Shown: positions 45,867 through 59,678 of the stretch, one piece after another | Position numbering within the stretch: position 1 is the first letter of the stretch | How the letters are laid out: the number at the start of each line of letters is the position of its first letter | From: Chlorokybus atmophyticus | Taxonomy: Eukaryota; Streptophyta; Chlorokybophyceae; Chlorokybales; Chlorokybaceae | Assembly: GCA_009103225.1 (NCBI GenBank) | Contig: RHPI01002090.1 | Coordinates: 810,544 to 874,543, forward strand | Length of the DNA: 64,000 bases | Direction of reading: 5' to 3' | The notes under the pieces: generated by a model | Databases searched by the model: none | Told to the model about the DNA's origin: nothing | What the model saw: the letters and a program-made list of their open reading frames with translations, nothing else | Program-made: the position numbers and the translations under genes

Positions 45867-46387
45867 CGCTGTTGCTGAGGGTCAGAGCGGAGGCTGCTCC
45901 TGTCGCCGCATTCACCTCATTGTAGCCTTATGGCATAGACACACAGATTCCGGCGGAGCAGCCTTGCCCCCCAGCTCACCAGCCCCCTCCATTGTGCATA
46001 CGCTCGCTCCCCCGAGTCCCTCACATCTTAACGCAGCCGTCCCTCGCCATCCTTGAGCTGTACCACATAACTACTACTTGTAGCAGCTGTACAGTAGTAG
46101 TAGCCTATTACTCAAACTTCGTGCTCGTAGCTTGATGCTTACTCCCGCAACCACACCGCCGCCGCTGCCGCCGCTTCACATGCGCACAGGCGCTCGTGCC
46201 GTTAGCTGCCCACCCGCTTGGCACCGATTTCGAGTTCGGGGTTTGAAACAAAAGCTATATCGACGCTCGGTTGATATCGACGAGTCAAGAGTCTGTACAA
46301 ATAGAAGCTTGTGCTGTGCAAGTTGCACAGTGCTTCGCGCAACTTGTGTTGCGCTGTAATCGCTGAGCTCGGTTGTTACCATGCCAG

Positions 46388-46817
46388 AAAGGTGGCCCCG
46401 GTGAAGACTACATCAAGCAAAGAACCTCCATACAGGTAAGCAAAGCCAAGGAAGGTAAGTGCGAGTGCAGAATTCACCACATCAGTTGTATCAAATTCTG
46501 CATGCGTGTCGTGGACGTGCGTGCAGTGCCCGTCATGCTCTCAAAACACGTACACACACTCTTACGCTATACATGTGTAGCTGGGCGCAAACCTCAGCAC
46601 AGCTCCTTCCCATGAGCACACACCTGTGCATGCTTGTTACTTTTGGCCCAACGGCTGCTAGCTACCGCAACGAATACGCGTACAGTGCAAAGTGAAACAT
46701 TACACCCGCCCTTCTCGGCAGCGCATAAGAGAACCAGAGGCGCTGGATACCCTAGGGAGGCCCACAGCAATCGTGCATGCTGGCGCCAAGCTGCAGACCA
46801 GCAGGATCCCTTGCTGA
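46388..46817 (+). CDS. Possible 3' exons of a small unknown gene
   Basis: Two exons in phase (46388-46435 ending at GTAAGC, and 46722-46817 ending TGA) read KGGPGEDYIKQRTSIQ then RIREPEALDTLGRPTAIVHA and KLQTSRIPC. The composition looks like real protein, unlike the surrounding shadow frames. No start exon could be fixed in the 250 bp upstream, and I do not recognise the family. It would be divergent from the CatSper-like gene. Confidence 0.35.
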
Positions 46818-46922
46818 TGCTCGCCTCTCCCTGCTGTGCTGTGCTGCAGGTACTCCCCCTGCAACAATTGAATTGCCTAACCTAACCTTGCTTCTCCTTA
46901 GCTAAAGCACACAATCCGGGGC

Positions 46923-47535
46923 ATGTCTTCGTCTCGCGTTGCATGCAATGCAATAACTGCCCACTACGGCGTTCTTCCTCTGTGTTTTGTGAGTATGACA
47001 CACTTGCACGGAGCGTCCTGTCCAAATGGTTGCACAATCCACCTTAACCACCGCATAGCTATGCAGTCAAACGATGACACTACTACTCCGCCTGGCACCT
47101 GCCCCCCACCCACCCAACCGCAGCCGCTGACAGCCACACTTCAGGACGGTGCCACGCACCCGCAAGAGCAGTATGCCAACTGCGTTTCAGCGACCAAGCC
47201 ACCAACTGCAACGACGGGACTACGCGAAGCTCAGGTGCAAGCCTTTGGTCATTTGCTGTGGTATGCATGATCGACCTAAAGCAATGCATAGCTATGCAGT
47301 ATAACGGTTACACTACTACTTCGCTGCTTGGCACTTGCCCGCCCGAACCCGAACAGCCGAAGCTGTTGATGGCCACTCTTCAGGATGTCGCCACGCACCT
47401 GCAAGAGCAGAACCCCGACTGCATTCCAGCCATCAAGCCACCAGCTGCAACGAGTCAATCAAGCTCAGCTCAGGTGAAAGCCTTGGGGCTTTTGCCGAAT
47501 GCATGAACAAGATGCCAGCTGGCGGGTTGCAGCGT

Positions 47536-47586
<51 letters not shown>

Positions 47587-48416
47587 GCGTGCAACACACT
47601 TGCACAAAACGTTATGTTTTGGCTGCAAGCGGAGGTGCATGGTGTGCATGATCCACCTTAGCCAATGCTTAACTACGCAGCTAAACAATGACCCTGCCAC
47701 TTCTCTGCTTGGCACCTGCCCGCCACCCGACCATCTGAAGCTGTTGACAGCCACTCTCTCGGGTGCCTCCACACACTCGCAAGCGCAGGATCCCAACTGC
47801 GTTCCAGCAAAGAAGGCACCAACTGCAACGACTCAACTAAGCGAAGCTCAGGTGTCTCATATCATTTACTGCATTCATGAGCAGGTTGCAGCTTGTGCCA
47901 GATAATACGTAGCAGCTAGTTCACGTAGTTCTTGCCTGCATTGCCAGTTAGCTGACTTTGACTGTTCAGAAAAGCGCGCTGATGGCAGACTGCTTTACGA
48001 GCATGGCTGGCGCACTATCCAACATGATTGCATTGTCCCCAGACGACGCCTTCAAGCGCGAGTGCATACGCATCATGGGCCTGCAGGCGGATGACACGGA
48101 CTTGCACGAGAGCACTGTCGCAGCATGCCTGACGCAGCAGATGAACATTGCATGGCATCATGATGGTATAGCCAGCGCCAAGCGCAGCCATAGGAAAGGG
48201 CAGTCTAACAGCAGCAGCAAGCCGAAGTCAGCCTCCACTCACCCAACACCAAAGGAGCATCCCGCCACGTTGCCCGAATCGATTAACGCACAAGTTAATC
48301 GTGGTGCTACACAGCGTGTTGATGTTCCTGAGCAGGACAGCTTGTGTATGCATGCAGCAGCCGGTGCAAGGGCGACGGTTGAAGCCGGTGGATGTGATGG
48401 TAGTGCTTGTTGTTAG
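46923..48416 (+). CDS. Unknown protein with three tandemly duplicated exons
   Basis: Five exons, all joined in phase 0: 46923-46988 (22 codons, MSSSRVACNAITAHYG...), 47067-47234 (56), 47300-47473 (58), 47681-47851 (57) and 47970-48416 (148 plus stop), 341 residues in total. The three middle exons are homologous: each carries a (G)TCPP motif, then L(L)TATLQD-like, THxQEQ-like, NC(V/I)PA-like, a KPPxAT-like segment and a final AQ before the donor. Two Cys per unit are invariant. The last exon is helical and then Ser/Lys-rich (SNSSSKPKSAS), ending in CDGSACC. There is no signal peptide or membrane helix. I do not recognise the family and infer no function. It converges with the glycosyltransferase gene (342 bp between stops). 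Confidence 0.65.
47067..47851 (+). repeat. Tandem exon triplication
   Basis: Three units of about 230-240 bp, each with a polypyrimidine/branch region (CTTAACCAC, GACCTAAAG, CTTAACTAC), a GCAG acceptor, a 56-58-codon exon and a GCTCAG|GTG donor. Similarity continues into the flanking introns (for example GCATGATCCACCTTA before the first and third), so whole exon-intron units were duplicated. Confidence 0.85.
47537..47582. repeat. (CT)n microsatellite
   Basis: About 23 CT units within the intron between the second and third duplicated exons. Confidence 0.97.
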
Positions 48417-48758
48417 TGTTCTCACAGATCATGCTGTACAACATTTACAGTCATGCCACCAGTACAGGGCTCGTAGGCAGTTTCATCATGCTTCATGCTC
48501 CTCCATGTGCTTAATGGTCAGCTGATGCCCACATGCACCGACAAGCAATGAGTAATCACAGGAAGGGCGACACACACTTGTGAAGCAGTATCCACATAGG
48601 ATGCGGTGTGCCATGCATGTGCTGCTATGTGGATGTCTCATTGCATGTCCTATGCATGCGCATGCGTGTCCTGCATTTTGTGTACAAGCAGTCCAACCAG
48701 ACAAAGTCAATGGGTAGAGCTGCAAAATTGAAACAGGTAGAGGGGTCCAACGTCTGCG

Positions 48759-49041
48759 CTACAACGAGTCATCCGGGCCGATTTCTTCACAGAAGAGGCA
48801 GTAGTTGTTGAGCACGCGGTACATCAGCGAGCCGGGCTCCGGGACCAGAGCCTGCGTGATCTTGTTCCAGTAGTGAAACAGGTACGTCTCGCGCGCCATC
48901 CCCTCCCACACCTCATGCTGGTCATCCATCCCCTCCAACGTAAAGTACGTGTTCACCTACTCAGTCATGTGTCAGTTGGACTTTTGCACAGAGAGCAGCA
49001 CCAGCAACAAGAATAGCAGCAGCAGCAGCAGCAGCAGCACG

Positions 49042-49072
<31 letters not shown>

Positions 49073-51061
49073 CTCACCCTGGCCCAGTGGATGGGGTAGA
49101 AAGCCATGGTGCCGAGAACGCGCAGGCCCTTTCCGCCCTTGGGGAAGCGTCCGGCCACACGCGTGACGAGCTCCGGGCCGTTCCAACCCCACGAGTCCGT
49201 GCGGTACGTCGTGTTGAACTCCACAAGACACTGCAGGATGAAGTCTGCACCGCGGTCAAAGATCAAGATCGCCCCATTCAACACCTGTAATGTGTGCAAG
49301 TGTTATAGAGGGAGGACGCAACTAAGCATGTACACATGTATGTGGTATGTGCGTTGCAACTCATTGTAGATCATGTACGTAATCGTGTACGTAAATTGTT
49401 GTGAGCAACAAATCAATCTTACCTTTGGTTCGCCTCTTGGACCGGCGAGTTCGGTGCCGATGCTGTTGCGGAGTCCGCTGAGGTCGCGCATGACGACGAC
49501 GTCCGTGTCGAGGTACACGCCGCCATACTTGTAGAGCGAGGCCAGCCGGATAATCTCCGTGATGTGGCTGAAGAAGTAAGGGCCCTTCTTCCACGTCTCA
49601 ATACCGGAGTACCATGCCTCTGCCAGAAAGACAGACACAACAACAACATCACTCATCAGCTCCCTTGCATGTGGGTGTTGTGCCAGATCAGCCATGCCAA
49701 ACTGCGTTGCCTTGTCTTCAAGCACACAACTAAGCACCCTCTTTACCTGCAGGTGTGCCGGCCAGCAGCCATGGCACATCTGGTCTCTCAACTATAATGT
49801 TGTAGCCCGCATCCCAAAACCTCTGTTGAATTGAAATTAGCAATAATGTTAGTCTTGAGTGCTCGCAGCGGCAAGCCAATGCGCGTTGCTGTCGAACGTG
49901 ATGTGGACCTGAAAATGGTCTTCTGAGAGGGTGGGCGAGTACACTATGATGCATGCTGTGGGATGGAACCGAAGCGTGCTCTCAATCTGGTTTGCGTAAA
50001 GGGATACGACAACAAATAAGTGATATCGCATGAGAGTAACACGGTACACCCAAAGTACGAGCTGAGTTCAGCAGCGTACCGTGCGGCGGTAGCGGAGGGT
50101 AAACTCGCTTTCACTGGTTGTCCAAGCGAGGAAAAAGTTCATAGTGCACTGCGCAAGACGGTGTATCAGCTGCATTGACACACACAGGATCATGCACACC
50201 GCAATGTTACTTCCACGCAGCCCGCTTACATTGGATGCCGCAATGAAGCGCTCAACACGTGAAGGGGACTGTGCCTGCGTGAGCATAGCCGCAATGAGTT
50301 ACTGCGGCAATTAACATTGCAGAGCCTCGAACGGACACATGTTCATGCGGGTGTGATTGACAAGCCTCTATTTTTGGGACGCTAACCAATTGTTGCGCTT
50401 AGGACTGACAGCATGAAAGCAACACGCATGCACACACTCGTGCGTACCCACATGCTCAGAGAGGTGCACAAGGAGCCCAAATCAAGTCAGCCTGCCAGCC
50501 ATGCGCATGCAATCCGCATCATGCTGAGCACCCGTTGAGAGAGTGTCTTGAGTACATCCCTCGAGATTGCTTCACTAGCCTCTGGGAAGCATGCACTCAG
50601 TGATCGACTCTTTCATAAAAATAAGGGTAGATTGGTCAGACAAACAGTCAGATATATTATCAAATGATTCCACCAGCCAGGCATCACTCCCTCATAGAAT
50701 GTGGCGATCAATTCACAGCTTGATGCATCAAGCGTTGAATCAACCACAATCAAGGTATGCATTCATCCCATTCATTCCATCAGTCAAGCCATCCCTCTAT
50801 CCATCTTACTATTCAATGAGTCATCAGGCAGTCATCAGACAACCTGAACCGTGTTTTCTCCTTTCGCACAAAATACAAGACGCTTACCAGGGTGGTTGCA
50901 TCTGCGGCGCTTGTGAGCAACAGCAGTAGGGCGGTGATGAGCACAGACACGACGCAGCAGTTGCGGGAACCATTGCAGCCTCTTCTACTCCTGCTGAACA
51001 CGACTGAGGATGGAGAAGCTGACGATGACGACGGTGACGTCGGGGAGGAGGAGGAACCCAT
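48759..51061 (-). CDS. Type II Golgi glycosyltransferase with DXD motif (GT32 / alpha-1,4-galactosyltransferase-like)
   Basis: Eight exons (50888-51061, 50230-50274, 50080-50148, 49909-49986, 49747-49822, 49423-49619, 49078-49284, 48759-48956) close to 347 residues. After a Ser/Pro-rich cytoplasmic head comes a signal anchor at about 36-55 (CCVVSVLITALLLLLT), which places the enzyme in the Golgi lumen. The catalytic region has FNFFLAW-like NFFLAWTT, ACIIVYSPTL, then SHITEIIRLASLYKYGGVYLDTDVV written in two parts of one block, with the metal-binding D185-x-D187. Later blocks are NGAILIFDRG, WNGPELVTRV and FYPIHW. The sugar-binding DXD and NGPELVTRV are shared by Och1/alpha-1,4-GalT-type enzymes. 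Donor and acceptor sugars cannot be told from sequence. The start is the only ATG in frame before the anchor. The last intron carries AGC and AAC repeats. Confidence 0.9.
49015..49072. repeat. Compound trinucleotide repeat (AGC)n(AAC)n
   Basis: About eight AGC followed by about ten AAC units inside the last intron of the glycosyltransferase gene. Confidence 0.95.
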
Positions 51062-52299
51062 CCACCCCGCCGCCTGCAAGGCATTGACCAGACCAGAGCG
51101 GGACAGGCTAGCCCCCGTCGTCGTCCTGGTCCCCTCTTGCTATCTCCTCCACCGAAACATAGCCTCGCAGCTACTTAGCAGCCAAGGCAAGAACGCCTTC
51201 AAACAATATTGTCGACAACAGTACAGACTCACGCCAACCACACCCGCAGCAACAACCTCGCTGACGGCGGCAGCCACACAGAACGCAACACGGATGCCAA
51301 GCACCAGCTCAGCCCGCAGCAAGGCTCTCTCCAGGCCTGACCTGCCTTACCACCGCACAATCACCTCTTCTGGGAGATTGTCTTGCTTGCCGTTGGTCCC
51401 AACTCGTGCCTCCAGTACCACCATACTAACAACGGCGGCGGAGGCGGAGATAGCGATGCTACGTGGCGCGAGCAGGAGGCCGTTACCGCCGCCTCATGCG
51501 TATTTTTAGCATGTTCATATATTCGCTTGGGTGCACGTTGTGCCCGAGAAGCCGGCTGGCCGCATGCTCTAAGCTTGAAGCCGGGCCAGCGCATGAAGCT
51601 GTAATCAGTGATCACGTTCACAACGTTCAGCGATCACACTCAAATTACACTCAGATCAGTGATCACGCTATGCCGGCGGCGCCGGCGGCGGTGGCGGTGG
51701 GCAGGTTGTGGCTGCTGCCGGTGCAGCCAAGGCTGCTGCTGCATCCTGGTGTTGTGGGCATGCAGGCACTGTGTTCCGCAGCCAGTGCGGCAGTGCAGGA
51801 GGTGAGAGGAGGAGCTTCTGCTGGCCTGGTGCTGGCGGCGTGGCGAGCCGGCCAGGTCAATGAGAACAGACTGTGGGGAGCCAAGGGACCATGCAGGCCT
51901 GACCCTGGAGGAGGTTCTGCTGCAGTTCAGATAGTCGCCTAATCACGGACTCTGAAGCTTGACCTATCTAAGCCAGCAGCCGTGTGCTGGCTTTGTTCTT
52001 AGATCACATCTGAACTGCATGTGTGTAACGTGAAAACAATTGTGATGAGCCTAACGTGCGTTGAACGAGAAGGCTATCTCGGTATTGTGCGCTAAAGACA
52101 GTTCCAACAACTGCAACTCTGCAAGCAATAAATGTTCATGCGGCCCCCCAAACACACCCAAAATGAAACAAAAGAAATAAAGTTAAACAAAAAACACTGT
52201 ACTTTAAGCAGTAGCATCGGTACTGTTGTTTCACAGTGCACCTCGGTACTGCGTACCAATCCACAAGCTGATCATGGGGGCTATTGCATTGAACAGCAG
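51062..52299. other. Upstream regions of the glycosyltransferase and DUF455 genes
   Basis: Probably promoter sequence for both divergent genes. An Ala/Val/Gly-rich ATG-started frame at 51670-51942 (MPAAPAAVAVGRLWLLPVQP) could be the missing first exon, and an organelle-targeting sequence, of the DUF455 gene, but no donor in the right phase (1) with good consensus could be chosen. Confidence 0.45.
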
Positions 52300-54128
52300 G
52301 TAAGAACCCACTGAAGGACGTTGATGAGGCACGGCTGCCGCCAACTCTCGCCGAGTGCGGGCACTTGGTATTAACCACGCCGGATCCGCTGAGCAAGGCC
52401 GCTATCACGCACGCCGCATTCCGCGCTTACAGCCATGGTATGCTCGTGCATGCATGTCTCTTGGGCTTCTAATGGGCTTGGTCGAATGTTTTCATTACAC
52501 TGAGACTTTTGCCATTAACAAAGGCAGTCTTCCTTTGGGAACAGCTGCAGCTCCCGACAGACCCGCCAGGCCGCCCAAGCCTATGCTGGTACCACCCCAA
52601 GCTTTGCAAATTGTCTATAGGGTGGCTGTGAGCGCTTGCGCATCGTAAAGAATGTCAACGTGTTGCTCGATCTGCAGGTGCCACCGAAAGAGGTACCCAC
52701 GCCCAAGCAATCGCCGCTGCCTCTAAACGCGCACACTTTGCACAACCTCGCACATATTGAGCTGAACGGTGAGGGCAATTAGTGCTGCAACCTCCTCGTG
52801 TCCTCTGGTGGGCTGGGTGACATGCATGTACACAACAATGTTCACAGCTATCGACCTTGCGTGGGATACCGTTGTGAGGTTCTCCGACAAGCACGGGCGC
52901 AGCTTGCCGGTAACAGTAAAGTAGCATCTGGCGTGCACTCGTATTCCGCACGTTATGCAACCAGACATGTGAGAGTCTGGTTGCACCTCAGGCCCTCAAC
53001 GCAAACACGTGATCTTCCTGACGGCAGGAGCAGTTTTATGCGGACTTTGCACGGGTTGCAGATGACGAAAGCCGCCACCTCAGTAAGGCTTTCGCCAATG
53101 TGTGCGCATCGCTTTGTTAATGTGTCCTCCTGCCTGCTGCTCAAAACCGTGCAACGTGTCCCAATGCATGGTTGACAGGTTGGTGTTTACAGCGGTTGGG
53201 CGAGCTGGGCTTCTCCTACGGTGACATCCCTGCACACAACGTCCTATGGGAGGGTGCTGAGGTAGGTCTGCATGGTTGTTACCAAGATGCAAGTTTCAGG
53301 TATGCCCTTGAGGTTATTGCCTGTGTTAACATTATTGTGTGGCAACGCACAGAGTACACGCAAGGTTGTTGCTGCACGGCTGGCTGTCATCCCCATGGGT
53401 CAGGTAAAGTGCACGCGCAACCACACACAGACTGAAGCGGCTTGCAACCAGTGTCAAACAGGAAGACAACTCAGCTTCTTTCAGGAGGCCAGGGGATTGG
53501 ATGCGGGTGAGCGCCTTGCGGACAGGCTGGTGGGGGTTGGGGACGCGAGGACGGCGCGCTTGGTTCGGCAGATCGCCGTGGAGGAGACCGCGCACGTCGC
53601 TGTGGGCGTGTTCTGGTTCACGCGGCTTTGTGATGCCGCTGGGGTGGAGGCGAGTGCAGGGTTTCAAGGTATGACTGGGTGGGTTAGTCCTGTCAACGGC
53701 ATGGTTTGAAACTGGACCAATGCGACGTTTGATTGTTGCAGCACTAATAAAAGAGTACCAGCCAGAGTTGCTGAAAGGCCCCTTCAATCATGATGCCCGC
53801 GCTGGAGCAGGCTTGCAGCGCCACTGGTATCGATGCTATTGCACAAAATGTTGCGGACGTGACGATGGCGGTTGCACATTGCATGACACAGTCTTGAGTA
53901 GCATATGGTGACACGTTTGATTGTGGTGACACAGGTATGATGTATCGGAGCATGCGTCATTAGCTCAGGTTGCAGAGGGGACACCCGCTGACATGAATCA
54001 GGTACACAAAGCAATGTGACAAGGGCGTCAGCACGTAGCATGGTACTTGATACATAATAGTTCGACATTAACTGCAGGTGCGCACGAGGCTTGAACACCT
54101 GTTGAGTCTAGAGCTCAGCAGCATATAG
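52300..54128 (+). CDS. DUF455 ferritin-like protein (5' end missing)
   Basis: A member of the DUF455 (PF04305) family, predicted four-helix ferritin-like di-metal proteins of unknown reaction. Exons: 52300-52437, 52545-52588, 52678-52768, 52848-52909, 53028-53082, 53179-53261, 53353-53403, 53485-53668, 53742-53826, 53935-54001, 54078-54128. All phases close, giving about 303 residues after an unresolved first exon. Conserved order: VPPKEVPTPK, LHNLAHIELNAIDLAWD, ADFARVADDESRHL, LGELGFSYGDIPAHN.LW, AARLAVIPMGQEARGLD, IAVEETAHVAVGVFWF, and KGPFNHDARAGAG. Three helices carry the E..H-type ligands (AHIE, ESRH, EETAH). The first exon shown starts at a CAG acceptor in phase 1. Confidence 0.9.
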
Positions 54129-54304
54129 CAGGTTCGGCAGGCAGCGATCTGGTGTGACCATGTCACCAACAGTAGCACCAGGCATTATTTGCCCATGGGG
54201 TAGAAATCACTGACATTGCGGTCTAGTAGTCACCTGATTCTTAGACGTAGTAGTCAAGTGTTAGACATGTAAAGCGAGAGACAGAGAGCGTGCAAATGCT
54301 TGCG

Positions 54305-54306
<2 letters not shown>

Positions 54307-54382
<76 letters not shown>
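54307..54382. repeat. (GA)n microsatellite ending at an undetermined base
   Basis: About 38 AG units ending at the single N of 54383, immediately before the duplicated exon. Confidence 0.98.
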
Positions 54383-54383
54383 N

Positions 54384-54691
54384 CGACATCAACATGCTGG
54401 TGTCATGCACTAACTATGCTTCTCGCCTGCGTGTCATACCATGCCGCGTAAAGGCTTGAGAGCGACGAGACGCTGAGGAAGCTCTGCTGCACAAGGCGAG
54501 AGTGTTCCTTCCGTCCGCTTGCAGCTCCATCCCCTGCCACGCTCCCCGCAACACCCCCGCAGCTTGCACGCCATGCCCTCGCCTGTGCTGCGCAAAGCGC
54601 TGGTGCGCCGCAGCGGGAAAAGACGACAAGGCAGCTGCGCTCGTCGACGGCGCCGACACGCTCGCCGACAACACCGCCACCGTGGCCATGA
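54384..54691 (-). pseudogene. Exact 308-bp copy of the first exon of the GET3 gene
   Basis: Base-for-base identical to 58385-58692 in my comparison. It contains the whole transit-peptide exon (copy of 58441-58690, ATG at 54689) plus 56 bp of intron 1. One edge abuts the N after (GA)n, the other a run of G. No downstream GET3 exon follows in this orientation, so it is a stray exon or an assembly artefact. Confidence 0.85.
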
Positions 54692-56088
54692 GGGGGGGGG
54701 GCACCACTGTGTATGCGTGTATGTGAATGTACGCAATATAAGGTTGCTGTTGTGTACAAAAGACCAAATGCATATGCAATATTTGCGTGTGCTATGTGTA
54801 GTTAGAGTGGTTGTGCAGTCATATTATGGTCCTTGCGTATGCATGAGCCAAGCCATGGCAACTTACAATTTCTTGCAGTACATGCTCCAGCAACGGGCTG
54901 CGGCACTTGCTTGCATGCGGCCTACCCACTACTCAACTCCATCATTATGGCCCCCCTCTTCAGTCAGCCAGTCATGCATGGCAATGCTGCGACGTAGTTG
55001 ATACTGCCATGCTGGTTACCCACCATAATATGATCGCCGTCACTACATACATATTGCCAATGACAAAGTGTACAAACAATGCGAAACGGAAATGTGTTTT
55101 GGTTGCAACAAGTAGCGCGCAGCATGCATGATTGATTGTGCTGCCTGCTTGCTCGTACCCACTGCCCTGCCTGCCTGCTGCCCCATCTTGCATTTGCACA
55201 TAGCACATTAGAGCACCTAGCCTAGGCACAGGTGGTTAAATTTGATGTGTAAAGCGTGTGTATGCTTGTGCTGATGCATGCCATTCGCATTGTCCACATG
55301 CATGCTGCCACCGTACCATACCCCTTATATACATTAGAGCACCCAGCCTAGGCCCCTGGTGTAATTGAGTATGCCCATGTTGTGTTGTCTTGCCAACAGT
55401 ATGCGTAGGTGTGTGCATGACTGTGCATTACCTACCCGACTCTATACTCGATGCACGCATGCAGTGTGCTGCGTACATTCCCAATGTATGCAAGACAACG
55501 CGTTTTGTTCACGAACTGTCGCTGTGCGCATTGCACTGTCGTCACAGTCTACACTGCCAACAGTCTACGATTTCTAACCAATAGGTTCGCACACACAACC
55601 CCTTTGCCTGTTTGTACACACGGTGTCCCCGGCCAAGCACCAGCTACCCAAACCCGCGTGCGTAATTTCACCCAATGCATGGTCATGCATGCATACTGTC
55701 TCAACAATCACATCCCACAGCTCATGATGTCACGCTGAGTATGCTACCCTATGCCGCCACATAGGGCAGCCAGGCGCACACCTTTACAAGTAAGGGCTAA
55801 CCTAGCTTGCCTCCAGGATGGTGTACAACATATCGGATGCAGGGATGGTGTGTGCATGTGAGTGGCTACCTGTCTCTGTTCTGTGCTATACTGTGCCTGC
55901 TTACATTCTAGGCATCTTCGTTCAACCTAGGCACACGCATTCCCCAGGCAAACCGAGACACCACACCAATACAGTCCCAGTAGGTTAAAAGCAGGCGTTT
56001 ACAAAGATGGCCTTCAAACCATGCACAGCAAACCTCACTGCATGACCAACCTGTTTTCCAGCAGCACCTGACCCTACACCTAACTCAC

Positions 56089-58690
<2,602 letters not shown>

Positions 58691-58761
58691 GATGGCAACA
58701 ACAGACTTCTGCCTCTCACTTGCCTAACTCGCCAAGCTCAGCTACACCAACCCTCAAACCT

Positions 58762-58796
<35 letters not shown>

Positions 58797-59678
58797 TAAC
58801 AAGCTAGATTGGCATGCCCTTCCTGCTGCGCAAAACCCCACCGCTCTTCTGCATGCAAGCGTTACACGCAGCCTGTTACGGAGAACGCTGCCCACAGAGG
58901 CTGCAGTTGACCGGCGCCAGCGCCAACAACCACGACGCCGACTCCGCGAAGCACTAAAGCTCGGATGACGCCGGCGTTAGAGAGTGAAGCAAATTACGCA
59001 CGTCAACGTCTATAACGTGCGTCGACACAAACGCCCGCCCTAACGTGAGCCTTGCCGTTACTGCACATAACGTGGCTTTGCGCTGACGTTAGTAGGGTAG
59101 GTCCTATGTTGACGTGGAGAGAGACAAACACGAAGGCAGCGTTTGTCGAGGCAGTACTTGTTGTCGGCGTCCAGGATGGCGACAATGTCGGGGCCGCCGG
59201 TGGCGGGTGTGTCCGGCGCGTCCACGCTGAGCGCCGTGGGAACGCGCTTGCGCAACGCAGCCGGCGTCCCGGCGTTGCCGTCCCCGTTAGCGAAGTCATC
59301 GCCGTCACAGAGGTTTGTGTGACTACTTCTATTTACCCCTTGCCTGCTCAGACCTCCAACGGTCTCGAGTAATTTTAACACGCGCAGCGTACGTACGACG
59401 CCGGAGGCATTCAGGGTTGACCACTCGCATCTATCAGCATGTTAGGCATGCTTACAACACCAGTTCCAGCCAATTTTGCACGCAGTGTCGATGCCCGCAA
59501 GCTTTATTGTGACAAACCAGCAGCACAGCTGTTCGTTGTCTTACCTAGCTGCTGCCGAGCTAGTAGCGGTAGGCACGTATGCAGGCAGCAATTGTGTCAA
59601 GCGAGCAAGCACTCACACGTGTGCAGGTGTCTGCTCTTCAAACTGCTTGTCGTCATTGTGCGACTTCCCAGCTGTTAA
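58691..59678. other. Divergent upstream region of GET3 and the AlgH-like gene
   Basis: Contains a CAG repeat and GC-rich sequence. The first exon of the AlgH-like gene should lie here; an ATG-started frame from 59438 (MLGMLTTPVPANFARSV) with a donor near 59570 is a candidate, but no in-phase acceptor could be settled. Confidence 0.45.
58763..58796. repeat. (CAG)n microsatellite
   Basis: Eleven CAG units about 75 bp upstream of the GET3 start codon, on the opposite strand. Confidence 0.97.

Larger units (their letters stand above)
54129..56088. other. Interval with microsatellite and duplicated exon
   Basis: Apart from the (GA)n tract and the copied GET3 exon, described separately, I see no coding exon. 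The sequence is rich in TGCATGC-type words. Confidence 0.6.

Noticed and set aside
50892-51509. 205-codon plus-strand frame with an acidic run
   Set aside because: Its first part is the exact antisense of the glycosyltransferase signal-anchor exon. It has no recognisable domain and the opposite frame closes in phase with seven further exons.
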